Both the position numbers and the translations under genes were made by a program. From assembly GCF_011043735.1 (NCBI RefSeq), contig NZ_JAAKGV010000012.1, positions 1 to 64,000 of the forward strand: a stretch of 64,000 nucleotides of DNA, in the 5' to 3' direction. A model generated the notes under the pieces. The model did no database searches and was not told the DNA's origin. It saw only the letters and a list, made by a program, of their open reading frames with translations. This DNA comes from Methylobacterium sp. DB0501. Lineage in GTDB: Bacteria > Pseudomonadota > Alphaproteobacteria > Rhizobiales > Beijerinckiaceae. Each line of letters begins with the position of its first letter. Within the stretch, counting starts at the first letter, position 1. Positions 1 through 11,058 of the stretch are shown here, piece after piece.

Positions 1-621
1 CCGTTCCCGCACGCCCACGTCGTCACCACCACGACGCACAAGACGCTGCGCGGGCCGCGCGGCGGCATGATCCTGACCGACGACGAGGCGCTGGCCAAGA
101 AGCTCAACTCGGCGATCTTCCCCGGCCTGCAGGGCGGTCCGCTGATGCACGTGATCGCCGGCAAGGCGGTGGCGTTCGGCGAGGCGCTGCGGCCGGAGTT
201 CAAGGCCTATGCCCGCCAGGTGGTGGAGAATGCCCGGGCGCTGGCCGCGACGATCATCGCGGGCGGCTACGACATCACGTCGGGGGGCACGGACAACCAT
301 CTGATGCTGGTGGATCTGCGCGCCAAGGCGTTGACCGGCAAGGCGGCGGAGGCGGCGCTCGGCCGGGCGGGGATCACCTGCAACAAGAACGGGGTGCCGT
401 TCGACCCGCAGAAGCCGACGATCACCTCGGGGATCCGGCTCGGCACGCCGGCGGCGACGTCGCGCGGGTTCGGGGTGGCGGAGTTCCAGGCGGTGGGCGA
501 GCTGATCGTGCAGGTCCTGGACGGGCTGCACCGGGCCGGCGAGGGCGGCGATGCCGGCCTCGAGGAACAGGCCAAGCGCCAGGTCGTCGCCCTCACCGAC
601 CGGTTCCCGATCTACGCCTGA
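1..621 (+). CDS. glyA: serine hydroxymethyltransferase, C-terminal part
   Basis: The gene is cut by the left edge of the window; the reading frame is open from base 1 and 206 residues are visible. The enzyme is a cytoplasmic PLP protein that interconverts serine plus tetrahydrofolate with glycine plus methylene-tetrahydrofolate. The PLP-lysine motif [15 protein letters not shown] sits near the left edge, with the Schiff-base lysine at about the fourteenth visible residue. The later GLQGGP and SGIRLGTPA stretches also fit the family. In methylotrophs a GlyA also serves the serine cycle, but which copy this is cannot be told. glyA followed by nrdR and ribD is a common alphaproteobacterial order. 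A strong terminator follows the stop codon. Confidence 0.96.
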   Translation, partial: PFPHAHVVTTTTHKTLRGPRGGMILTDDEALAKKLNSAIFPGLQGGPLMHVIAGKAVAFGEALRPEFKAYARQVVENARALAATIIAGGYDITSGGTDNHLMLVDLRAKALTGKAAEAALGRAGITCNKNGVPFDPQKPTITSGIRLGTPAATSRGFGVAEFQAVGELIVQVLDGLHRAGEGGDAGLEEQAKRQVVALTDRFPIYA

Positions 622-749
622 GCGAAGGCGGTTCCGGCATCGCGAAAGCGATTGCGTCGCAATCGCCGAGCGATCGATCGGAAACCGGGAGCCCACCGGA
701 TCTCCCGGCTTCCCCTTCCGCCTGGAGCGCACTAGAACACGCCCCTTCC

Positions 750-782
750 GGGGCCGGTCCCGCGTGGGACCGGCCCCTTTTT
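750..782 (+). terminator. intrinsic terminator between glyA and nrdR
   Basis: A perfect 12-bp stem, GGGGCCGGTCCC pairing with GGGACCGGCCCC around a four-base loop, is followed by a run of T. It should end glyA transcription, so nrdR probably has its own promoter or depends on read-through. Confidence 0.85.
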
Positions 783-805
783 CGTAAGAGAGGAACGGGC
801 GGCCG

Positions 806-1342
806 ATGCGGTGCCCCTATTGCGGCGGCCTCGACACGCAGGTGAAGGATTCCCGCCCGAGCGACGACAGCTCGGCGATCCGGCGCCGGCGGATCTGCCC
901 GGATTGCGGCGGCCGCTTCACCACCTTCGAGCGAGTGCAGCTGCGCGAGCTGATCGTGGTAAAGCGCTCGGGCCGCAAGGTGCCGTTCGACCGCGACAAG
1001 CTGCAGCGCTCGGTCGAGACCGCCTTGCGCAAGCGTCCCGTCGAGCAGGAGCGGATCGAGCGTCTCGTCAGCGGCATCACCCGCCGGCTCGAGAGCACCG
1101 GCGAGGCCGAGGTGTCGAGCGAGGCGATCGGCGAGGCGGTGATGGAGGGGCTGAAAGGCCTCGACGACGTCGCCTATGTCCGCTTCGCGTCGGTCTACAA
1201 GAATTTCCGCGAGGCCCGGGACTTCGAGGAGCTTCTGGGCCACCTTGCCGCCGGCGCCGCGCAGGCGACCCCGCCGGCCGACGCCGTTGTCCCGGTCGAG
1301 GAGGCGCCCCCGTCCCGCCGCCCGCGGAGCCGCGCGTCGTGA
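806..1342 (+). CDS. nrdR: transcriptional repressor NrdR
   Basis: NrdR represses ribonucleotide reductase genes, sensing ATP and dATP through an ATP-cone domain. The 178-residue protein begins with the zinc ribbon (CPYCGG at the start and CPDCGGRF near residue 31, four cysteines) and continues with the ATP-cone (about residues 49-139, [15 protein letters not shown]). It is slightly longer than usual because of a proline- and arginine-rich tail. The start codon lies just after a GA-rich stretch, AGAGAGGAACGGG. Its stop overlaps the proposed ribD GTG start. A likely target, nrdJ, is at the right of this window and has NrdR-box-like sites upstream. Confidence 0.96.
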   Translation: MRCPYCGGLDTQVKDSRPSDDSSAIRRRRICPDCGGRFTTFERVQLRELIVVKRSGRKVPFDRDKLQRSVETALRKRPVEQERIERLVSGITRRLESTGEAEVSSEAIGEAVMEGLKGLDDVAYVRFASVYKNFREARDFEELLGHLAAGAAQATPPADAVVPVEEAPPSRRPRSRAS

Positions 1343-2493
1343 GCGCTCGGGAGCGAACCCATGATTTGGCCGACGACTTGGCCGACGATCTGGCCGACCG
1401 GCGCTACATGCGCCTCGCCCTGGCGCTCGGCCGGCGCCATCTCGGCCAGGCCTGGCCCAATCCCTCGGTGGGCGCCGTGCTGGTCGGCGGCCCGCCGGGC
1501 GCCCGGCGGATCCTGGCGCAGGGCGTGACGCAGCCGGGCGGCCGGCCGCACGCCGAGCGGGTCGCGCTCGCGGCGGCGGGCGAAGCGGCGCGGGGCGCTA
1601 CCCTCTACGTGACGCTCGAACCGTGCTCGCATCACGGCCGCACCAGCCCGTGCGCCGACGCCACCATCGCGGCCGGCGTCGCCCGGGTGGTGAGCGCGAT
1701 GGACGATCCCGATCCCCGGGTCGCCGGCCGCGGCCATGCCCGGCTGGCGGAGGCCGGCATCGCCGTCTCGGTCGGCCTGATGGGGGCCCAGGCGGCACGC
1801 GACCAGCGCGGGCACGTGTCGCGGATCCTGCGCGGCCGCCCCGCGGTCTTCCTCAAGCTCGCCCGCACGGCGGACGGCTACGCCGCGGGCGGGGAGGAGC
1901 GCCTGATGATCAGCGGTCCCCGCGCCAATGCCGAGATCCACCTGCAGCGGGCCCATTGCGACGCGATCATGGTCGGCATCGGCACGGTGCTGGCGGACGA
2001 TCCCCAGCTCACCGTGCGCCTGCCCGGGATGGCGGCGCGCTCGCCGCTGCGGATCGTCCTCGACCCGTGCCTCCGGACACCGCCGCAAGCCGGCCTCGTG
2101 CGGACCAGCCACGCCGTGCCGACCCTGATCCTCGCCGGCCGCGAGGCGCCGGACGCGGCCGCCGAGGCGCTGAGCGCCGCAGGCGCCGAGGTTCAGCGGG
2201 TGCCGGTCACCGCGGAAGGGCGCATCGATCTGCCGGCGGCCTTGCGCTACCTCGGCGCCCGCGGCCTGACCCGGATCTGCTCCGAGGGTGGGCCGACGCT
2301 CGCCGACGCGCTCGCCCGCGACGACCTCGTCGACGAGTGCCTGCTCGTCACCGGCGACTGCGTCCTCGGCCAGCCCGGCCTGCCGGCCGTCGGCCCGCAT
2401 CTCGCTGCCCGCCTCGCCTCCGGAGAGTTTCCGGTCGTGGAGGAGGTCCGGATCGGCACCGATCTCTTCACCTGCCACGCACGGAGCCCGTAG
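1339..2493 (+). CDS. ribD: bifunctional diaminohydroxyphosphoribosylaminopyrimidine deaminase / 5-amino-6-(5-phosphoribosylamino)uracil reductase
   Basis: RibD carries out the second and third steps of riboflavin synthesis. With the GTG start at 1339, which overlaps the nrdR stop, the protein has 384 residues. The zinc-binding deaminase motifs are HAE (residues 71-73) and PCSHHG plus a later Cys (about 95-105). The C-terminal half is the reductase domain ([16 protein letters not shown]). An ATG at 1408 is an equally plausible start; the extra N-terminal part between the two contains a threefold DLAD repeat and may not be conserved. ribE follows directly, so the two genes are surely cotranscribed. 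Confidence 0.94.
   Translation: MSARERTHDLADDLADDLADRRYMRLALALGRRHLGQAWPNPSVGAVLVGGPPGARRILAQGVTQPGGRPHAERVALAAAGEAARGATLYVTLEPCSHHGRTSPCADATIAAGVARVVSAMDDPDPRVAGRGHARLAEAGIAVSVGLMGAQAARDQRGHVSRILRGRPAVFLKLARTADGYAAGGEERLMISGPRANAEIHLQRAHCDAIMVGIGTVLADDPQLTVRLPGMAARSPLRIVLDPCLRTPPQAGLVRTSHAVPTLILAGREAPDAAAEALSAAGAEVQRVPVTAEGRIDLPAALRYLGARGLTRICSEGGPTLADALARDDLVDECLLVTGDCVLGQPGLPAVGPHLAARLASGEFPVVEEVRIGTDLFTCHARSP
1363..1398 (+). repeat. threefold 12-bp tandem repeat at the ribD 5' end
   Basis: Three nearly identical 12-bp units (GATTTGGCCGAC, GACTTGGCCGAC, GATCTGGCCGAC) lie head to tail just before the conserved part of ribD and encode DLAD three times. This is slippage-type repetition in the stretch between the two candidate start codons. 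Confidence 0.85.
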
Positions 2494-3156
2494 ATGTTCA
2501 CCGGCCTCGTCTCGGATGTCGGCCGCGTCGCCGCGGTCTCCGGCGATTCCAAGCTGAAGCGCATCGCCATCGACTGCGCCTACGACCCTGCCGGCATCCT
2601 GATCGGCGCCTCGATCGCCTGCTCGGGGCCCTGCCTCACCGCCGTGACGGTGACGCCGCGGGATGGCGGCTGCACCTTCGAGGTCGACGCCGCCGCCGAG
2701 ACCCTGGCCCGCACCACGGTCGGCGAGTGGGTGCCGGGGCGGCGGGTGAATCTCGAGCGCTCGCTGAAGATCGGCGACGAGCTCGGCGGCCACCTCGTCA
2801 CCGGCCACGTCGATGGCCTCGCCGAGATCGTCGCCCGCGAGCCGGTCACGGCCAAGGTCGACGATGCGTCCCAGGCAGGGAACAGTTGGGCGGCAAGCGA
2901 GCGCTTCGTGCTCCGCGCGCCTGCGGGCCTGTCGCGCTTCATCGCCGAGAAGGGCTCGGTCTGCCTCGACGGCACCTCGCTCACCGTCAACGGCGTCGAG
3001 GGCGACACCTTCACGGTGCTGCTGATCCCCCACACGCTCGCGGTCACCACCTGGGGCGAGCGCCGCGCCGGGGACCGGCTGAACCTGGAGGTCGACCTGA
3101 TCGCCCGCTACGCGGCGCGGTTGACGGAGGCGCGAGCGACGGTCGGGCGAAGCTGA
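2494..3156 (+). CDS. ribE: riboflavin synthase alpha subunit
   Basis: This enzyme dismutates two molecules of 6,7-dimethyl-8-ribityllumazine to riboflavin and the pyrimidine precursor. The 220-residue protein starts MFTGLVSDVG, typical of the family, and has two lumazine-binding halves, with TGHVDG in the first part of the repeat and SVCLDGTSLTVNGV in the second. It follows ribD without a gap, which supports translational coupling. The partner lumazine synthase ribH lies 6 kb away on the other strand in this genome. An inverted repeat after the stop probably ends the transcript. Confidence 0.96.
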   Translation: MFTGLVSDVGRVAAVSGDSKLKRIAIDCAYDPAGILIGASIACSGPCLTAVTVTPRDGGCTFEVDAAAETLARTTVGEWVPGRRVNLERSLKIGDELGGHLVTGHVDGLAEIVAREPVTAKVDDASQAGNSWAASERFVLRAPAGLSRFIAEKGSVCLDGTSLTVNGVEGDTFTVLLIPHTLAVTTWGERRAGDRLNLEVDLIARYAARLTEARATVGRS

Positions 3157-3166
3157 CGGAATCCGG

Positions 3167-3196
3167 CCTCACCCGCGCGCGGCTGAGCGGGTGAGG
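3167..3196 (+). terminator. inverted repeat after ribE
   Basis: CCTCACCCGC pairs perfectly with GCGGGTGAGG across a ten-base loop. No T run follows, so it is a terminator-like hairpin rather than a certain intrinsic terminator. Confidence 0.5.
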
Positions 3197-3221
3197 CGCG
3201 CGGTGAAAAACCCGGCGCCAG

Positions 3222-3371
3222 GGGCTCCCGAAGCCCCTCGCCTCGCGCATCCCGATGGGCCGGGTCGGCGAGGCGGACGAGATCGCGAGAGCTGCCCTGT
3301 TTCTGGCCTCGGACGACGCGAGTGTCGTCAACGGGATCGAGCGGTTCGTCGATGGCGGAAAGGCACAGGTC
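3222..3371 (+). pseudogene. C-terminal remnant of a short-chain dehydrogenase/reductase (SDR)
   Basis: In the frame that later becomes hsp20, the DNA encodes [20 protein letters not shown], then [14 protein letters not shown], then a VDGGKAQV-like end. This is the usual C-terminus of classical SDR enzymes (GR.G...EIA.A..FLASD.AS..NG....VDGG). The Rossmann fold and the catalytic Tyr-Lys are absent because the preceding bases are the ribE terminator region. No stop follows the VDGG end; the frame stays open into hsp20. It is best read as a decayed fragment. The start given here is approximate. Confidence 0.75.
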
Positions 3372-3533
3372 CGACCGTGTGCCGCGCGAGCGCGAAAAAA
3401 ATCGCCGTGCGGCGGAACCCGATCCCGACATCCGGGTTTCACCCGCGCGAGGCCCGAGCGGGCTCGCGATTGGGCGCCGGGCAAGGGTGTCCGGCGGCCC
3501 TCGTCATCACGTTGCTCCCAGGAGGATGTGGTC

Positions 3534-4028
3534 ATGAGGACCTACGACTTCGCGCCGCTGTACCGTTCCACCGTCGGCTTCGACCGCCTGTTCTCGATGC
3601 TGGACCAGGCCGCCCGGATCGAGCCGTCGACGCAGTGGCCGCCCTACGACATCGAGAAGGTCGCCGACGACGCGTACCGCATTACCATGGCGGTGGCCGG
3701 CTTCTCGCAGGACGAGATCGAGCTGACCCAGCACGACACCACGCTGCTGGTCACCGGGCAGAAGAAGGACAAGGACGGCGAGCGCGATTATCTGCACCGC
3801 GGCATCGCGGCACGCGCCTTCCGCCAGACCTTCAGCCTCGCCGACCACGTGAAGGTGACGGGCGCCAGCCTGGAGAACGGCCTGCTCTCGGTCGAACTCA
3901 AGCGCGAGGTTCCGGAAGCGCTGAAGCCGCGCCGCATCGCCATCGGCGGCCAACAGGCGGCCATCGGGCAGGACAACGCGCCGGCCCAGATCGACGGCCA
4001 CGCCGAGGATCGCTCGAAGGCTGCCTGA
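3534..4028 (+). CDS. Hsp20 family small heat-shock protein
   Basis: A 164-residue cytoplasmic holdase-type chaperone of the IbpA class. It begins [20 protein letters not shown], as in IbpA-like proteins, then carries the alpha-crystallin domain (about residues 35-130, with [18 protein letters not shown] and [10 protein letters not shown]). An IxI motif (RIAIG) lies after it, and the tail is acidic and Gln-rich. The ATG at 3534 is preceded by AGGAGGA at an ideal distance. The frame is open further upstream only because it runs into the SDR remnant. A conserved hypothetical gene follows and may share its transcript. Confidence 0.95.
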   Translation: MRTYDFAPLYRSTVGFDRLFSMLDQAARIEPSTQWPPYDIEKVADDAYRITMAVAGFSQDEIELTQHDTTLLVTGQKKDKDGERDYLHRGIAARAFRQTFSLADHVKVTGASLENGLLSVELKREVPEALKPRRIAIGGQQAAIGQDNAPAQIDGHAEDRSKAA

Positions 4029-4194
4029 CGTCCAGGCTGCCTGATTTGAAGGCCGCGGGGCTCCCAAGGCGGCTCGCCCTGAGTTTGCCCGGCCGCTCCG
4101 GCCATCCACTGACGAACGGAACCCCGGAGGCATGCGCCCCCGGGGCCTGAACCCCTTGTCGTGCACCGTCACGCACCATCAGGGAGGATGACCC

Positions 4195-4710
4195 GTGTCG
4201 CTGGAAACGAAACCCACCCCCATCGATCGAATCCCTGCCGGTCCGATGAACCCGCCAGCCGGCCCATCCGCCTCATTCGAGGCCTGGCAGGCGCTCGTCG
4301 CACCCGGCGACGTGTTCCGGCATCCGCGCGAGGTGCTCTCGCACCCGCACCTGTCGAGGACCGAGAAGCGCGCGATCCTGGCATCCTGGGCCTCGGACGT
4401 CTGCGCCCTGGAGAACGCGCCGGGCTTGCGTTGCCTGACCGGTTGCCGGGCCGAGCCGGTCTCGGTCGACGCCGTGCTCGGCGCACTCGCCGAACTCGAC
4501 CACGACGCTCCGCGGATTGCCGGGGCAGGTCCGACGAGACGCCCGTCTCCGCGGCGTCGCCCGCGCGCGTCGTGGAAGCCGGGCTGGACTCTTCGCCCGG
4601 GCCGTCGGGACGACGACGACGATCCGCCGCCCTGTCCCGCCGCGGTCATGCCGGCGCCGCGTCCCCGGACGCCCCCCGCCGCTATGCCGGCACTCTGCGT
4701 GCCGGCATAG
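4195..4710 (+). CDS. conserved hypothetical protein downstream of hsp20
   Basis: 171 residues. The conserved core spans about residues 20-100: FEAWQALVAPGDVFRHPREV, then LSRTEKRAILASWASDVCAL. The rest is a low-complexity Arg/Pro-rich tail with a DDDDDPPP patch. I recognise the SHP.LS..EKRAILASWASD pattern from small proteins found beside Hsp20 genes in Methylobacterium and other Hyphomicrobiales, but no function is known to me. The start follows an AGGGAGGA sequence at a good distance. The stop codon lies inside a perfect palindrome at 4682-4709. Confidence 0.8.
   Translation: MSLETKPTPIDRIPAGPMNPPAGPSASFEAWQALVAPGDVFRHPREVLSHPHLSRTEKRAILASWASDVCALENAPGLRCLTGCRAEPVSVDAVLGALAELDHDAPRIAGAGPTRRPSPRRRPRASWKPGWTLRPGRRDDDDDPPPCPAAVMPAPRPRTPPAAMPALCVPA
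4682..4709. terminator. palindrome at the end of the hypothetical gene
   Basis: TATGCCGGCA pairs with TGCCGGCATA around an eight-base loop. It overlaps the last codons of the preceding gene and may act as a hairpin at the mRNA 3' end. No T run is seen. Confidence 0.5.
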
Positions 4711-4800
4711 GAGAGGTCCGGATCGGCGCACGCCGCTCGCCCGCGCGGAATGTCTGGGTATATGGAAGGCGCGCCCGGGTCCGACCCGAGGCGCGCCGCC

Positions 4801-4837
4801 GGCTGCGATCCGCCGACGGCTCCGGCGGATCGCAGCC
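4801..4837 (-). terminator. long hairpin after hppA
   Basis: A perfect 15-bp stem, GGCTGCGATCCGCCG with CGGCGGATCGCAGCC, has a seven-base loop and begins 17 bases after the hppA stop on the minus strand. It is a strong structure without a clear U tract, and it could act in both directions between the converging transcripts. Confidence 0.65.
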
Positions 4838-4853
4838 GGTCATCTCCGGCCGA

Positions 4854-7001
<2,148 letters not shown>

Positions 7002-7221
7002 TCTACCGTCCTTGATTGTCGGGCATTCCCGCGACGTCGGACGGCCGAGATGGCGAGCGGCCGTGAACGCGCGACGCGGGCCTCCCTCCCTGTTGAGCGG
7101 GCCTGCGCGCCAGCGCCGATCCGCACTCCTAGTCGTGCCAAACTTCCCACCTGAGCGCAAACGCTCCCAAGCTTCCCCCGCTTGAGACTTTCGACGCCCG
7201 GGCCCGGGTCTTCGGAACAGT

Positions 7222-8253
7222 TCAGAAGTGGCTGAACGAGCCGGAGCGGAAGCGCCGCTGGCTGCCGTCCGGCGCCCGGAAGACCGGCGGGGCGCTGCCC
7301 TCGGTCACGGTGCCGATCTCGGTCAGCGGCAGGCCGGCCCGCCGGGCCGACTCCGTGAGCGCCGGCACCTGCGCCGGGTCGGCGGCGCACAGGATCTCGT
7401 AATCGTCGCCGCCGGTGAGCGCGGTGTCGAGGGGCGCCCCCGCCGCGAGCGCCGCCCGGGCGGATTCCGAGAGGGGGATTTTCGCGATCTCGACCTCGGC
7501 GCTCAGGTCGGCGGCCCGCATCATCTTGGCGAGGTCGCCCACGAGCCCGTCGGAGACGTCCATCGCCGCGCGGGCATGGGCGCGCAGGGCCGGGGCGAGG
7601 GGAAGGCGGGGCTGCGGATGCAGGTAACGGTCGACCAGGAAGGCGCGGGCCGGGAAGGACAGCGCCTCGCCCCAGGGTGCGGCAGGCTTCCCCCGCAGCT
7701 TGAGGCCGAGGGCCGCATCGCCGATGCTGCCCGAGACCAGCAGCCGGTCGCCGACCCGGGCCGCACCCCGCCGGACCATCGTGCCGGCCGGCACCTCGCC
7801 CAGGGCGGTGATGCCGACCAGCGTCGGGCCCGCCGCCCGCACGGTGTCGCCGCCGAGCAGCGGGCAGCTCGCGAGCGCCGCGGCCTCGCTCAGGCCGGTG
7901 CAGAACCCGGCGAGCCAGGCCTCGTCCCAGTCCTCGCTGAGCGCCAGGGTCAGGAGGAAGCCCCGCGGCTCGGCGCCCTTGGCCGCGAGGTCCGACAGGT
8001 TCACGCCCAGCGCCTTGCAGGCGATCGAGGCGGCCGGGTCGTCGGGGAAGTAGTGCACGCCGGCCACCACCGCGTCGGTGGTCAGGACCAGGTCGTGACC
8101 CGGGCTCGGCGTCAGCAGGGCCGCGTCGTCGCGCAGGGACAGCCCGCCGGCACCGGCGAGCGGCGCGAAGTAGCGGGCGATCAGCTCGTCTTCCGTGGGG
8201 CGGGGCAGATCGTGCCGGGGCGGGTCTTGACGGGTCAAATCGGGGCGGGCCAT
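7222..8253 (-). CDS. thiL: thiamine-monophosphate kinase
   Basis: ThiL phosphorylates thiamine monophosphate to the active cofactor thiamine diphosphate. The 343-residue protein shows the AIR-synthase-like fold motifs: [10 protein letters not shown] near residue 40, [21 protein letters not shown] and DVSDGLVGD. The first 20 residues are Pro/Arg-rich and may lie upstream of the true start. It sits between nusB and hppA on the minus strand; the order ribH-nusB-thiL-hppA is frequent in Hyphomicrobiales. A gap of about 170 bp separates it from nusB. Confidence 0.95.
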   Translation of the reverse strand: MARPDLTRQDPPRHDLPRPTEDELIARYFAPLAGAGGLSLRDDAALLTPSPGHDLVLTTDAVVAGVHYFPDDPAASIACKALGVNLSDLAAKGAEPRGFLLTLALSEDWDEAWLAGFCTGLSEAAALASCPLLGGDTVRAAGPTLVGITALGEVPAGTMVRRGAARVGDRLLVSGSIGDAALGLKLRGKPAAPWGEALSFPARAFLVDRYLHPQPRLPLAPALRAHARAAMDVSDGLVGDLAKMMRAADLSAEVEIAKIPLSESARAALAAGAPLDTALTGGDDYEILCAADPAQVPALTESARRAGLPLTEIGTVTEGSAPPVFRAPDGSQRRFRSGSFSHF

Positions 8254-8420
8254 CGCATGGCGGTCTCGCGGCGGGAGGCTGATGGACGCTTAAACCGCCA
8301 CTCGCCCGGACCTGAACCGACAGCTAGAGCCCGGGGCGCCGGAGGCCACAACGATCTAACGGCAAAAACCGGAAAATCTTCCGAACATCCGCGCCGGTAG
8401 CGAGGAACGCCCCGCGGCCC

Positions 8421-8891
8421 TCAACCGGCGCGGGACCCCTTGGTGAAGTCGTCCGGCCGCACCGCGCGGCCGACCTTGTCGAGCACCGCGTTGACGAGGC
8501 CCGGCTCCTCGCCCTCGTAGAAGCTGTGGGCGACGTCGACGTATTCCGAGATCGCGACCTTCACCGGCACGTCACGGCGGAACATCACCTCGTAGGCGCC
8601 CGCGCGCAGGATCGCCCGCACCACCGCCTCGAGGCGGCGCAGGGGCCAGCCGGCGGCGAGCGCCGCGTCGAGGCGCTGGTCGATCGCCCGCTGCTCCTCG
8701 ACGGTGCCGCGCAGGAGGTCGCGGAAGAAGGCGGTCTCGGCCGGCGGGTGCTCGACCTCGTCGATGACCTGGCCGATCCAGAATGCCTCGAACTCGGCGA
8801 GGGCGTCGATCACGCCCTTGCCGGAGATCTCCATCTCGTAGAGGGCCTGGACCACCGCGAGGCGGGCGCCGCTGCGCTCGGCGGGCTTCAT
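8421..8891 (-). CDS. nusB: transcription antitermination factor NusB
   Basis: NusB binds boxA RNA with NusE (ribosomal protein S10) in antitermination complexes, chiefly on rRNA operons. The 156-residue protein begins with RSGARLAVVQALYEMEISG and ends with the helical segment ISEYVDVAHSFYEGEEPGLV, then NAVLDKV, all typical of NusB. It starts immediately after the ribH stop, which makes a ribH-nusB operon nearly certain. Confidence 0.96.
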   Translation of the reverse strand: MKPAERSGARLAVVQALYEMEISGKGVIDALAEFEAFWIGQVIDEVEHPPAETAFFRDLLRGTVEEQRAIDQRLDAALAAGWPLRRLEAVVRAILRAGAYEVMFRRDVPVKVAISEYVDVAHSFYEGEEPGLVNAVLDKVGRAVRPDDFTKGSRAG

Positions 8892-8892
8892 C

Positions 8893-9435
8893 TCACTCGG
8901 ACTCCGGATTGCGGCGGGGGGTGAAGCCGATGGTGCGGTCCTGGCGGCCCGCCTCCTCGGCCCGGCGCAGGGCCAGCACCGCGAGGGCGGCTTCCGCCGC
9001 GCCGCCGCCCTTGTTCATCTCGGCGACGCGGGCGCGGGCCTGGGCCTGGGCCTCGGTCTCGACGGTGAGGATGCCGTTGCCGAGCGGCAGGCGCAGGCCC
9101 ACCGAGAGATCCATCAGCGCCCGGGCGCTCTCGCCGGCGACGATGTCGTAATGTCCGGTCTCGCCGCGGATGACGCAGCCGAGCGCCACCACGGCGTCGT
9201 AGGGCCTGCGGGCGCGGGCCGCCGCCTCGAGCAGGATCGCGACCGTCTGGGGGATCTCCAGCGCGCCCGGCACCGTGACGACCACGGCCTCGGCCTCGGC
9301 GGCCTCGATCGCAGCCGTGGCCCCGGCGAGGAGCTCGTCGGCGATGTCCTCGTAGTAGCGGGCCTCGACGACCAGCACCCGGGCTCCGGTGAGCCGGGGG
9401 CGGTCGGCTCCGCTGTCGCGGCGTGGCGTGACCAT
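8893..9435 (-). CDS. ribH: 6,7-dimethyl-8-ribityllumazine synthase
   Basis: RibH condenses 5-amino-6-ribitylaminouracil with dihydroxybutanone phosphate to give lumazine, the substrate of RibE. The 180-residue protein has [25 protein letters not shown] and [14 protein letters not shown], the last including the catalytic His region. The C-terminal part is longer than in minimal family members and ends in a charged tail. It is the first gene of a ribH-nusB-thiL-hppA group. I looked for an FMN riboswitch in the 300 bp upstream and found no RFN-like core. Confidence 0.95.
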   Translation of the reverse strand: MVTPRRDSGADRPRLTGARVLVVEARYYEDIADELLAGATAAIEAAEAEAVVVTVPGALEIPQTVAILLEAAARARRPYDAVVALGCVIRGETGHYDIVAGESARALMDLSVGLRLPLGNGILTVETEAQAQARARVAEMNKGGGAAEAALAVLALRRAEEAGRQDRTIGFTPRRNPESE

Positions 9436-9753
9436 GGCGAAACTTCTTGCATCTCGAACGAGCGCCGGTGCGGGCGCGCGGCCGAACGGCCTCGCTGCGA
9501 TGCATCACCGGCGGGGGAGGGGAGCACTAGACCGAAGCGGGTCCTGCCACAAGTGGCGCGCCCGCCCGCAGATCGTCGCGACTTGCCGGGGCCCTGCCCG
9601 GCGGACGTGCCGAGTGTCCTTGCCAGGGTGTCCTTGCCGGGGCGTCCTTGCCAATCGTCGACAATCCGGTCATCCCGGGCGCCGGAGCCGGGTCGCGACC
9701 CTGGCCGCAACAAGAATCCTGCCACAACCAGATCCGCCCGGGAGGGGAACGCC
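9436..9753. other. divergent intergenic region between ribH and the MFS transporter
   Basis: About 320 bp without a gene. It must hold promoters for ribH (minus strand) and for the transporter (plus strand). The visible structure is a threefold 14-bp direct repeat at 9614-9655. The only ribosome-binding-like sequence is GGAGGGG just before the transporter's GTG. Confidence 0.6.
9614..9655 (+). repeat. three direct 14-bp repeats upstream of the MFS gene
   Basis: Units GTGTCCTTGCCAGG, GTGTCCTTGCCGGG and GCGTCCTTGCCAAT follow each other with an exact period of 14 and share the core GTCCTTGCC. They lie about 100-140 bp before the transporter start, where a regulator could bind. Confidence 0.8.
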
Positions 9754-11058
9754 GTGACGACCGACATCGAAGCCCGTACCATCAAGCGCATCAGCTGGCG
9801 GCTGATCCCGTTCCTGATCGTCTGCTACTTCATCGCCTATCTCGACCGGGTCAACGTGGGCTTCGCCTCGCTGACCATGAACCGGGACCTCGGCATCTCG
9901 GCTACCGCCTACGGCCTCGGCGCCGGGCTGTTCTTCATCACCTACTTCATCTTCGAGGTGCCGTCGAACCTGGCGCTCGAGAAATTCGGCGCGCGGCGCT
10001 GGATCGCCCGCATCATGCTGAGCTGGGGCGTGATCTCCGGCGGCATGGCCTTCATCGGCGGCGAAACCAGCTTCTACATCATGCGCCTGCTCCTCGGCGC
10101 GGCCGAGGCCGGCTTCTTCCCGGGCATCATCTTCTACCTGACGCTCTGGTTCCCGGCCGCCTACCGCGCCCGCATCGTGTCGCTGTTCATGGTGGCGATC
10201 CCGCTCTCGAGCGTCATCGGCTCGCCGATCTCCGGCCTGCTGCTCGAGCTCGACGGCGTGCTCGGCTTCAGGGGCTGGCAATGGCTCTACGTGATCGAGG
10301 CGCTGCCGGCGGTGGTGCTGTCGGTGATGACCTACTTCTACCTCACCGACCGTCCGGCCGACGCCAGGTGGCTCGCCCCCGACGAGCGCGCCTGGCTCGA
10401 GCAGACGCTCGCCGCTGAAGCCGCCCGCAGCCCGCGCCAGGGCCATGTGCCGCTCACGCAGGAGATCCTCAACCCGCGGGTGCTCGCCATCGCGGTCGTG
10501 TATTTCGGCGCCGTCGCGCTGCTCTACGCCTTCGGCTTCTTCCTGCCGCAGATCTTCAAGGGCTTCGGGCTCACCAACGCCCAGACCGGCTTCCTGATGA
10601 TCGTCCCGTACGCCGTCGGCACCGTCGGCATGCTGTGGTGGGGCAAGCGCTCGGACGCCAAGCGCGAGCGGCGCTACCACCTCGCCGCGGCGCTCGCCTG
10701 CGCCTCGCTCTGCACCATCGGGGCGGCCCTCGTCGGCGACCCGGTCGTCAAGGTGCTGCTGTTCTCGGGTGCGGCGCTCGGCATCTTCGGGGCGCTGCCG
10801 ATCACCTGGACGCTGCCGACCGAGACCCTGTCGGGAGCCGCCGCCGCCGGGGCGATCGCGGTGGTCAACTCGATCGGCAACCTGTCGGGCTTCGTCGCGC
10901 CCTACGCCGTCGGCGCGATCAAGGACTGGACCGGGAGCTTCACCGGCGGCCTGCTGCTCATCGCCTGCGCGGGCATCGTCGGCATGATCACGGTCCTGCG
11001 CCTGAGCCATACGGGCGCACCCGCGGCGAGCGGCCGCGTCGGCGCCCCGGCCGAGTAG
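9754..11058 (+). CDS. MFS transporter, anion:cation symporter (ACS) type
   Basis: A 434-residue inner-membrane protein with about 12 hydrophobic segments. The N-terminal part, IPFLIVCYFIAYLDRVNVGF, with NRDLGIS and IFEVPSNLALEKFGARRWIA after it, is characteristic of ACS-family carriers for organic anions such as tartrate, phthalate or hexuronates. The substrate cannot be told from sequence. The GTG start at 9754 is chosen because GGAGGGG lies eight bases before it and the family begins there; the frame is open much further upstream only by GC-rich chance. No catabolic genes accompany it. A 12-bp perfect hairpin follows the stop. Confidence 0.88.
   Translation: MTTDIEARTIKRISWRLIPFLIVCYFIAYLDRVNVGFASLTMNRDLGISATAYGLGAGLFFITYFIFEVPSNLALEKFGARRWIARIMLSWGVISGGMAFIGGETSFYIMRLLLGAAEAGFFPGIIFYLTLWFPAAYRARIVSLFMVAIPLSSVIGSPISGLLLELDGVLGFRGWQWLYVIEALPAVVLSVMTYFYLTDRPADARWLAPDERAWLEQTLAAEAARSPRQGHVPLTQEILNPRVLAIAVVYFGAVALLYAFGFFLPQIFKGFGLTNAQTGFLMIVPYAVGTVGMLWWGKRSDAKRERRYHLAAALACASLCTIGAALVGDPVVKVLLFSGAALGIFGALPITWTLPTETLSGAAAAGAIAVVNSIGNLSGFVAPYAVGAIKDWTGSFTGGLLLIACAGIVGMITVLRLSHTGAPAASGRVGAPAE

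Noticed and set aside
811-1338. Long plus-strand reading frame running into ribD from upstream
   Set aside because: It overlaps nrdR in another frame and its Arg/Pro/Gly-rich translation is a shadow; RibD similarity begins only after about 1390.
1195-3033. Minus-strand frame of more than 600 codons opposite nrdR-ribD-ribE
   Set aside because: It is the complement of strongly coding plus-strand genes. High GC at third positions removes stop codons on the opposite strand. The protein has no recognisable domain.
9436-9700. FMN riboswitch ahead of ribH
   Set aside because: I looked for the conserved RFN core (GGGCAGGGTGAAA-like and the CCGACCGGCGG part) on the minus strand and found none.
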